This document shows positions 33,532 through 39,438 of a stretch of DNA of 39,438 nucleotides, piece by piece. The position numbers and the translations under genes are program-made. The notes under the pieces were generated by a model. That model searched no databases and had not been told where the DNA came from. It saw nothing but the letters and a program-made list of their open reading frames with translations. The stretch lies in assembly GCA_002366795.1 (NCBI GenBank), contig DFBX01000103.1, positions 1 to 39,438 on the forward strand. Direction: 5' to 3'. Every line of letters begins with the position of its first letter. Position 1 is the first letter of the stretch. This DNA is from Rhodobacteraceae bacterium UBA3069 (GTDB lineage Bacteria; Pseudomonadota; Alphaproteobacteria; Rhodobacterales; Rhodobacteraceae).

Positions 33532-34749
33532 ATGACACATGACCTAGAATCGTCACGGCGCGCCCGTGATGCCGATGCGCCCAGTTCTGAATCGCGGCGC
33601 GGTTTTCTGAAACTTGCGGCGCTGACCGGTGCCATGGTGTCCACAACCGGGACACGCGCCTTGGCCGACGGCGACATAGGGTTTTTCGCCAAGGATCTTT
33701 CAGACGAGAAACTGACCGGCATGTATCGCACGATCCTGCGGATCCGCTGGCACGAGCGGACCCAGGCGGACGAGATGCTGACCAACCCCGACTACCGTGG
33801 TTACAACCACTTTTACGCGGGGCAGGAAGCGGTGGCGACAGGCGTCTGCGCCGCGCTGCGCAATGGTGGGCCGTTCGACCAGATCGACATGGTCTATTCC
33901 TCGCACCGCCCGTCAGGCCATGCCATCGCCAAGGGGGTCGATATCCCGAAAATGGTGGCGGAGATGGATTTCCGCTCTACAGGGATGAACGGCGGTTACG
34001 GGGCCGGAATGCATATCTCCGACCCGACGGTGGGATTCATCGGCGCGGACGGCATGATCGGCCCGGCGCCGGTGATCGCGTCGGGGTCGGCCTTTTCCTT
34101 TCGCGCGCGCGGATCGGATCAGGTGGCGGTGGTTTTCGCCGGGGATGGCAACTATGCCGCGCCGCATTTCCATTCCACGCTGAACAACTCGAAACTGCTG
34201 GATCTGCCGCTGATCTATGTGTGCGAGAACAATCTGTACCACCAGTACGCGCATTACAGCTATTCCTGCCCGCACAAGGACATCGCCGAAGCGGCCGCCG
34301 CCTATGGCATCCCGACCGAGATCGTTGACGGCCAGGATGTCGTGCAGGTCTATAACGCCGCAAAAGAGGCCGTCGACCGTGCCCGCGCGGGCGGCGGCCC
34401 GACCTTCATCGAGGCCAAGACCTATCGCGATTACAACCACTGGGGCGCACCGGGCGCCAAGGCCGGTGAACTGGGCGCATTCGGATACGACCCGCTGGCG
34501 ATCACGTCGTTCCGGCCCGAACGCGAGGTCCGCGCATGGATGCAGCGTGACCCGGTCGATATCGCCCGCAAGATCCTGATTGACTGGGGTGTGCTGGACG
34601 ATGCCGGTGCCACCACGATCGAGGAAGAAGTCAAAGCCGAAATTGCGGCGGCCTTTGAATGGGGGCTGTCGCAACCGCTTTGCACCCCCGAGGACGGCCT
34701 GAAACATGTTTTCGCGACCGGCACCGTGCCCGCCCGCCAATTCGGCTGA
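33532..34749 (+). CDS. Tat-exported TPP-dependent E1 alpha subunit
   Basis: This 405-residue protein resembles E1 alpha of pyruvate/acetoin-type dehydrogenases but carries a twin-arginine signal: SRRGFLKLAA (21-30) with a hydrophobic stretch and an ALA-D cleavage site near 43-46. The TPP motif is intact, GDG (204-206) through CENN (231-234), with YNHFYAGQEA and GYGAGMHIS in normal positions. Several active-site loops differ from cytoplasmic E1: HRPSGHAIAKG replaces the usual YRxHGH, and TYRDYNHWGAPG replaces the GHSxxDP loop. AGGAG before the ATG supports the start. Tat exports folded, cofactor-loaded proteins, so TPP could be bound before export. The beta subunit follows 48 bases later. It is likely periplasmic; the substrate is unknown. 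Confidence 0.8.
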   Translation: MTHDLESSRRARDADAPSSESRRGFLKLAALTGAMVSTTGTRALADGDIGFFAKDLSDEKLTGMYRTILRIRWHERTQADEMLTNPDYRGYNHFYAGQEAVATGVCAALRNGGPFDQIDMVYSSHRPSGHAIAKGVDIPKMVAEMDFRSTGMNGGYGAGMHISDPTVGFIGADGMIGPAPVIASGSAFSFRARGSDQVAVVFAGDGNYAAPHFHSTLNNSKLLDLPLIYVCENNLYHQYAHYSYSCPHKDIAEAAAAYGIPTEIVDGQDVVQVYNAAKEAVDRARAGGGPTFIEAKTYRDYNHWGAPGAKAGELGAFGYDPLAITSFRPEREVRAWMQRDPVDIARKILIDWGVLDDAGATTIEEEVKAEIAAAFEWGLSQPLCTPEDGLKHVFATGTVPARQFG

Positions 34750-34797
34750 GGCGCCGGAATCGCTGCCGAACAGGCGACAATCTGAAAGGATAATACA

Positions 34798-35766
34798 ATG
34801 ACACAGAAAAGCTGGATGTATTCGGTCTTTGAGGCCGTGCAATACGAAATGCAGCAGGATCCGGCGATGACTTGGATATTCGAACTGACCCCGCCGGTCG
34901 CTTCGAACCCGGGACTGCCGGTCATCAACCTGGAAACCGAATTCGGGCGCAAGCGCGTGGTCAATACCGGCATCGACGAAAACTGGATGGTTTCGGCCGT
35001 GCTGGGCGCGGGTCTGGCCGGGTCGAAAGCGGCGACCTACATTCCCTACCAAGGCGCGTTGATGCCGTTTCAGGTGATCCAGAACGTGGCTGGCAAGCTG
35101 CGCCACAAGACCGGCGGCATAGCCGAGTTGCCGGTGGTATGGGTCATCGAGATGACCGGCCAGACACCGGGTTTCGGGCAGCAGCATTCCTGCTACGAAG
35201 AGGACAGCTATTACATGCATATCCCCGGCGTGCGCACGGTGATCCCGTCCACGCCCTATGACGCCAAGGGCCTGATGCATGCGGCGCTGCGTTCGTCCGA
35301 TCCGGTGGTCTACCTGTATCCCGCCGGTCTGCGCACCCTGACCGAGGAAGTCCCGGACGAGCCATACGAGGTGCCGCTGGACAAGGCCGCGATCCGGCAG
35401 GAAGGCAGCGACCTGACCATCGTCAGTTCGGGGGCCGGTATGCCCGGCGTTCTGGATGCCGTCGAAACGCTGACCGGCGAAGGCATGAGCGTCGAGGTGA
35501 TCGACCTGCGCATCCTCAAGGAAATGGACACCGAAACCATCGTCAATTCGGTCGCCAAGACCAAGCGCCTGCTGACGGTGGACCAGTCCTATTACACGCT
35601 GGCACCGGGTGCCGAGGTGGTCGCGCGCGCCGCCGAGAATGTCGAGGGCGCGCGGTTCAAGCGGGTCGCCTTTCCCGATGCGCCGCCCCCCGCCTCGCCC
35701 GAGATGTTCACATGGATGCGGCTAAGCGCCGAAGGCATCGCCGGAGCAGCCCGTGACCTTGTCTGA
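34798..35766 (+). CDS. TPP-dependent E1 beta subunit (partner of exported alpha)
   Basis: This 322-residue transketolase-like E1 beta lacks any signal peptide. It has a conserved glutamate in TGIDENWM (Glu61), QNVAGKLRHKTGG near 95-107, the catalytic-loop His130 in GFGQQHS, the HIPGVRTVIPSTPYDAKGLM segment and the C-terminal transketolase domain (EVIDLRILKEMD). It is more divergent from standard E1 beta than the beta half encoded at 10958-12961. If the alpha subunit is exported by Tat, this one would have to travel as a complex with it, as hydrogenase subunits do. No lipoyl-E2 or E3 gene is nearby in this operon. Confidence 0.82.
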   Translation: MTQKSWMYSVFEAVQYEMQQDPAMTWIFELTPPVASNPGLPVINLETEFGRKRVVNTGIDENWMVSAVLGAGLAGSKAATYIPYQGALMPFQVIQNVAGKLRHKTGGIAELPVVWVIEMTGQTPGFGQQHSCYEEDSYYMHIPGVRTVIPSTPYDAKGLMHAALRSSDPVVYLYPAGLRTLTEEVPDEPYEVPLDKAAIRQEGSDLTIVSSGAGMPGVLDAVETLTGEGMSVEVIDLRILKEMDTETIVNSVAKTKRLLTVDQSYYTLAPGAEVVARAAENVEGARFKRVAFPDAPPPASPEMFTWMRLSAEGIAGAARDLV

Positions 35767-36070
35767 CGCAATGACCGAAGGGGAGCCGGCGCAGGTTGCA
35801 GAATGTATCAGCTGCGCCGGCGGCACGCTGGAACGCGACAGGATCAGCACCGCGCTTTGGCGCGGGGCCGATCTGGTCGTGATCGAGGGCATCCCGGCGC
35901 TGGTCTGCCAAAGCTGCGGCGAGCGCTATTTCGAGGACGAGGTTGCCATGGCGCTTGACATGATGCGGGACGGAAGCGGCGCCAAGGAGCCACCCGCGCG
36001 CATCATGTCGGTGCCGGTTTTCGAATTCGCACCGCCGGGCAGCCCCCAAACGGGAAAGGGCCCGTCATGA
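35753..36070 (+). CDS. YgiT-type zinc finger protein
   Basis: This 105-residue protein has a two-CxxC zinc site (ECISC near 17-21 and VCQSC near 51-55) and a hydrophobic strand pattern (LVVIEGIPALVCQSCGERYFEDEVA) as in the YgiT/MqsA N-terminal domain. The C-terminal tail is unstructured and proline-rich. GTG 35753 is preceded by GGAG at six bases and overlaps the E1 beta stop; ATG 35771 has no ribosome site. It is coupled to the next gene by an ATGA overlap. In MqsA the domain belongs to an antitoxin, but no toxin or helix-turn-helix is present, so a maturation or structural role is as likely. Confidence 0.75.
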   Translation: MTLSDAMTEGEPAQVAECISCAGGTLERDRISTALWRGADLVVIEGIPALVCQSCGERYFEDEVAMALDMMRDGSGAKEPPARIMSVPVFEFAPPGSPQTGKGPS

Positions 36071-36612
36071 CCCGGCCTGGCATCCTTGCGCTGGCATCGG
36101 TGGCGGCGGCGGCGGCTTGGTCCGCCGACGACCAATACGGGTTCATGCCGGACGGCGGGCGCAGCCTGCTGTCCAGCCTTGTCGCGGGGCTTGATGGCGA
36201 CGCGCTGCGCAGCGTCCTGTCCCGCGATTCCACGGTCGCCGACTGGGCCGAATGGGCACGAATCCAAAACCCGGACCAAGACGAGGTATCGACCCTGACG
36301 CTGGCGGAATATGCTGCGCAGAACCTGCCGCTGGACGCCGCGTCGCTTGCCGGTTTGCCGCCACAGGAAATGGCCGCGGCCCTGCCGAAGGACGGCAAGG
36401 ACCTGGCCGTTGCACAGGGCCAGTTCTGCCACTCGCTTTTTTCCGGCTACCTGATGCACGACCGCGACCGGACCGGTTGGAAAAGCACCTTCAAATCACC
36501 GTTCCACAAGGAAATCCCCATGAGCGAGGTCGAGCGCGACACTTTCGCCAGCTACTCGGCCCTCAATATGCCGCTGAAGTTCGAGGATGTCCCCCCCGAG
36601 CTGCGGTTCTGA
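36067..36612 (+). CDS. exported haem-type protein with degenerate CxxCH (GQFCH)
   Basis: This 181-residue protein has a signal peptide (MTRPGILALASVAAAAAWSA). Its mature start, DDQYGFMPDGGRSLLSSL, parallels DDVFGFIPDGGRTLLENL in the next gene. The two share the tail pattern DRTxxxW, SPxHxEI, ER and PPxLR, so they are paralogues. At the haem site the normal CxxCH has become GQFCH (Gly118, Cys121, His122), leaving only the second cysteine and the histidine. Phe142 replaces the Met142 of the paralogue. It may bind haem through one thioether, bind it non-covalently, or have lost haem and serve as a scaffold. The tight operon places it with the exported E1. Confidence 0.65.
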   Translation: MTRPGILALASVAAAAAWSADDQYGFMPDGGRSLLSSLVAGLDGDALRSVLSRDSTVADWAEWARIQNPDQDEVSTLTLAEYAAQNLPLDAASLAGLPPQEMAAALPKDGKDLAVAQGQFCHSLFSGYLMHDRDRTGWKSTFKSPFHKEIPMSEVERDTFASYSALNMPLKFEDVPPELRF

Positions 36613-36641
36613 CAACCGCCACCCATGAAAGGAGGCCGGCC

Positions 36642-37202
36642 ATGATCAAATACGTGTTTCGCAGCCTTGTCATACTGATCGCGATCACCTTGGGCGCCAT
36701 GAGCCTTGCAAAAGAAGATGACGTGTTCGGCTTTATCCCCGATGGCGGGCGCACATTGCTGGAAAACCTGCGTAAGGCGGGGCTGCCCGCCGATCTTGAA
36801 ACCGCGGTCACCTCCACAAGTGGGGATACCGCGCACTGGCGGGCCAAGCTGGACGCGGCCGCGCCGGATGCCCCCGCGATCAAGGCGCTTGAAGGTTGGC
36901 AAAGGGATACGCTGGCGCAATATCTTGCAGCCCGCGCCCCGCTTCCCGGCCAGGGGGATCTTCCGCGCGACGGGCGCGACATGGCGCTGGCGCTGTGCCA
37001 GTCCTGCCATATCATCACGGTGGTCGTGACGCAGGACCGCACGCGCGAGGCATGGCTTGGCACGATGAATTCCCCCAGCCATATCGAGATCGAGACAACT
37101 CCCGAGGAACGCCGCCTGATGGCCGATTACCTGGTGATCAATGCGGGCATTCCCATCGACCAGATCCCGCCAGCCCTACGCGCGGGCGGCGCGTCTTACT
37201 AG
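36642..37202 (+). CDS. c-type cytochrome-like monohaem protein
   Basis: This 186-residue exported protein has an N-terminal hydrophobic signal (MIKYVFRSLVILIAITLGAMSLA, residues 1-23) and one intact haem-attachment motif, CQSCH (119-123). A conserved methionine (Met142) in TMNSPSHIEI is a candidate axial ligand. AAAGGAGG six bases before the ATG gives strong translation. It is a paralogue of the preceding protein and probably a periplasmic or membrane-anchored electron carrier. Its operon position after the Tat-exported E1 subunits suggests that it receives electrons from that enzyme, but no other redox partner is seen. Confidence 0.75.
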   Translation: MIKYVFRSLVILIAITLGAMSLAKEDDVFGFIPDGGRTLLENLRKAGLPADLETAVTSTSGDTAHWRAKLDAAAPDAPAIKALEGWQRDTLAQYLAARAPLPGQGDLPRDGRDMALALCQSCHIITVVVTQDRTREAWLGTMNSPSHIEIETTPEERRLMADYLVINAGIPIDQIPPALRAGGASY

Positions 37203-37232
37203 CGGGCTGCGCGCGGCACAAAGGGGGAAAGC

Positions 37233-38664
37233 ATGCTGTTCACATCGCTTGAATTCCTGCTGTTCCTGCCTGTCGCTGTCCTGCTGTTCTGGTGGCTGCC
37301 CGCACGGTTGCGCCTGCCGTGGCTGTTGCTGGCCAGTCTGGGATTCTACGCCAGTTTCGCCATCGAGAACCTTGCCTATCTGGCTGCGGTCGCGGTCATC
37401 GCGCTGACTGCGGGGCGATACTTGGCAAAGCCCGACGCCGCCCGGCGGCGGCTGGCGCTTTGGGCTGGGGTCTTGGCGGTTCTGGGGCTGATGGGCGCGC
37501 TGAAATATTACGCGCCGCTTGCCGAAAGCGTGGCTTGGCTGCCGCAAACCGGACTGCGCGCCCCTGCCGGGTTTTCGTTTTATGCCTTCACGGCCATCGC
37601 CCTGCTGATCGACCGCTACCGGACACCGGCCGAGGTGTCTGCCAGCATTCGTCAGGACATGCTTTACCTCGCATGGTTCCCCAAGCTGCTGGCCGGCCCC
37701 ATCGAACGCATTGCCCCCTTCACCGCTGAACTGGCCCGCCGCGCCCCGATGAAACCTGTCCATTTTGCCATGGGGGGCCAACTGTTCCTGTGGGGACTGG
37801 TGAAAAAGGTCGTGGTGGCCGACAACCTCGCGCCCTTCGTCGACCGGGTCTATGCGATCCCGGAATATGCGGTTCCCTTGGAGCTGATCATCGCCACCTA
37901 CTTTTTCGCCTTCCAGATCTATTGCGACTTCTCGGGCTACACCGACATGGCGCGCGGTGCCTCGCAGCTGTTCGGTATCCGCCTTTCGGAAAACTTCCGA
38001 CGGTCGTATTTCGCCCATTCGATCAGTGAATTCTGGTCGCGGCGCTGGCATATATCGCTGGCCGGGTGGTTCCGCGACTACCTGTATTACCCGTTCATCA
38101 GCGACTCGCGCACGGCTGTCCGCATGTATCTGGGCCTGATGATCGTGTTCTTGGTCAGCGGCATCTGGCATGCCGGCCTAGGCTACGGCATCGGCTGGGC
38201 GGTTTCTGGCATGGGGGGCGCTGAACGGGATCTACCTGTGTATAGAACGCACGCTGAACCCGGCCCGCCGCGCCTTGCGCGCACGGCTGCGCGGGCCGGT
38301 CGTAAAAGCCGCCTATCGCGTTTTCGCGACGCTGCTGGTGTTTCATCTGGTGCTGGTCAGCTGGATCTTCTTCCGCGCGGCCGATCTGGGCGATGGCATC
38401 GCCGTCATCACCCGCATCTGGGCTGCCCTGCCCGACCTTCCCGCGCTGGTCACCCGTTACCCGTTCACCGCCGAGCAAGGTTTTCTGGCCGCGCTCATCA
38501 CGGGCTTGCTGGCGATCGAGTTCGTGATGGAGCAGAAGCGGCTGAAAAAGCGGCTGTCCCGCGCCCCGCGCCTGCTGCGCTGGATCGCCATCTACGCCGG
38601 GCTTTTCGCCCTGCTCCTGCTGGGTCGCTGGCAAAGCGAAACCTTCGTTTACATGCAGTTTTGA
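37233..38664 (+). pseudogene. MBOAT O-acyltransferase, frameshifted
   Basis: This is an AlgI-like membrane-bound O-acyltransferase that would transfer acyl groups to an exported polymer. The first part (to about 38210) has repeated membrane helices, IYCDFSGYTDMARG, RRWHISLAGWFRDYLYYPF and the catalytic His in LVSGIWHAG. At a run of six G (38213-38218) the frame is lost: the expected continuation (ALNGIYLCIERTLNPARRAL, then VFATLLVFHLVLVSWIFFRAA, to VYMQF) lies one base out of frame and ends at 38664. Removing one G restores a product of about 476 residues, the normal family length. It may be a real mutation, slipped-strand variation or a sequencing error. It begins 30 bases after the cytochrome gene and could share its transcript. 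Confidence 0.8.
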
Positions 38665-38675
38665 AGGGCCGAACA

Positions 38676-39074
38676 ATGGATATCGCCGACCGCCCGGTTC
38701 ACCCCTTTCCCAAGCGCCCGATCGCGGCCTTCGCGGCGCTTTTCATCGCGCTTTACGCAGTGGCCGTAGGCATCGCCGAAGCGACACTGGATCGGGCAGC
38801 GCCGCAAAGCGCGTTCCAGAAACTTTTGACGATGCGGGGAAAGCAGGTCGATTGGGCCGTGCTGGGCGCGTCGCACGCGCTACCGCTCGTCTACGGTGAT
38901 GTGTCGGCCCGATTGCAACGGGACGCTGTGACGACCATAGAATTCCCCGGCCATGTGCAAACTGACCGCGAGCAAAATCCATCAAGCGCGGCATACGCTC
39001 AGGATTTAGCTCGCCAAGAGAGCGAACCGAATTGTAAATGCTTGCTGCCGAGTAGCGTTTTCCAACTTGACTAA
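38676..39074 (+). pseudogene. truncated membrane-anchored MBOAT partner protein
   Basis: The open frame codes for 132 residues, but only the first about 84 look genuine: a cytoplasmic start (MDIADRPVHPFPKRPI), one membrane helix (AAFAALFIALYAVAVGIA) and an extracytoplasmic segment with VDWAVLGASHALPLVYGDVS. The D-x-x-x-x-G-A/S-S pattern suits the start of an SGNH-type esterase fold that often follows MBOAT genes. From about 38926 the residues no longer fit, and the DNA becomes AT-richer; the frame then runs by chance to a TAA at 39072. The gene is thus cut by the junction described at 38920-38940. Confidence 0.65.
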
Positions 39075-39432
39075 ACAAACTGATTAGGATGGACACATCA
39101 TCGCTGAACGTGCGCGCGGCCATCATGTCGAGCGCCTCAAGCTTTGCTGTTGCTCTCTCGAGTCTTGAATTATCTCCCCGACGAATGGAATCCGCAAAAA
39201 GCCCCAATGCCCGGACCAGTTCGACCGTGAAATACCACGCCAGCCTGTCATCCCGGTCGTCTTCAAGGATTTGACGTTCAGCTCCAGCTGTTGTGAGCTC
39301 AGGGTGGTTTTCCCAAAAGACCATCGCCAGCTTCAGAACTTCGTCGAAATCGGCTCGCAAAAATGACGAGAATAGTTCCGGACCATCCTCTTCAAAGCTC
39401 AGCTGTGCGAGCAGTCCTGAGCTACTCCCCAT
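38743..39432 (-). pseudogene. foreign gene fragment, unknown large protein
   Basis: On the minus strand residues 1 to about 165 (from 39432 to about 38935) form a plausible soluble helical protein: LLAQLSFEEDGPELFSSFL, a DRDDRLAWYFTVELVRALG block and ARGQFAHGRGILWSSQ. The rest of the frame to 38743 is Arg/Pro-rich shadow of the truncated plus-strand gene and is not real. The ILWSSQ ending reminds me of the region just before the helicase core in some large DEAD/DEAH-box proteins of defence islands, but no ATPase motif is present, so I do not name it. The ATG at 39432 has no visible ribosome site and the gene may begin beyond the window. GC content is clearly lower than in the rest of the window. 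Confidence 0.45.
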
Positions 39433-39438
39433 TTGTTG

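Noticed and set aside
35753..36070. YgiT protein as an MqsA-type antitoxin
   Set aside because: It has no helix-turn-helix half and no adjacent toxin gene; it lies inside an enzyme operon.
36252..36641. Long upstream extension of the cytochrome gene from 36252
   Set aside because: It is a shadow of the preceding haem-type gene; ATG 36642 has AAAGGAGG and begins the signal peptide.

Overview
The window is high-GC DNA, densely packed with short intergenic gaps and many 4-base ATGA overlaps. The protein set (OmpR-type regulator, FNR-family regulators with TTGAT-type sites, many Rhodobacterales-like sequences) suggests an alphaproteobacterium, probably Rhodobacterales. This is a judgement from protein character, not from a search. 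Both ends look disturbed: an IS5-family transposase remnant lies at the left edge, and at the right edge a gene is fused out of frame to lower-GC DNA near 38,930.

Layout. 1-5.5 kb: transposase 3' end, manC (sugar-nucleotide synthesis, behind a 21-base G run), a carboxymuconolactone-decarboxylase-family protein and alaS. 5.6-7.3 kb: an OmpR-type response regulator divergent from an FNR/FixK-type regulator, with a 31-bp tandem repeat between them. 7.3-16.9 kb: DUF2267 protein, exported bactofilin-like membrane protein, an operon of acyl-CoA synthetase, fused 2-oxoacid dehydrogenase E1, lipoyl E2 and a stand-alone acyl carrier protein, then a class II glutamine amidotransferase divergent from an ATP-grasp peptide-ligase-like protein. 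16.9-25.2 kb: a 1,495-residue CheB-CheR-PAS-kinase-receiver protein, cyclopropane fatty acid synthase with a second DUF2267 protein, a ribosome hibernation factor fused to a cold-shock domain, and a second Crp/Fnr regulator. 25.3-32 kb: a complete N-type ATPase operon, atpDCQRBEFAG, without a delta gene. 32-33.4 kb: alpha/beta hydrolase and phosphoribosyltransferase. 33.5-37.2 kb: a TPP-dependent E1 alpha carrying a twin-arginine signal, its E1 beta, a YgiT-type zinc finger protein and two related exported haem-type proteins, one of which has lost the first haem cysteine. 37.2-39.4 kb: a frameshifted MBOAT acyltransferase, a truncated partner and foreign DNA.

The unifying signal is regulatory. 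Near-consensus FNR/FixK boxes (TTGAT-N4-ATCAA or one or two changes) stand before the bactofilin-like gene, the acs-E1-E2-ACP operon, cfa, the second Crp/Fnr gene and the N-ATPase operon, and a weaker one lies before the amidotransferase/ATP-grasp pair. At most of them a plausible -10 element sits where an activator centred at about -41.5 would need it. The first FNR-type regulator (6539-7231) has the E-x-x-S-R recognition helix that reads TTGAT half sites. I read the region from about 6.5 to 32 kb as one low-oxygen or energy-stress survival island: ATP-driven ion pumping, membrane lipid cyclopropanation, ribosome hibernation and acyl/acetyl-CoA metabolism under one regulator.

The best candidate for an undescribed system is the 33.5-37.2 kb operon, which looks like a periplasmic TPP-dependent 2-oxoacid or acetoin oxidising enzyme coupled to c-type cytochromes.
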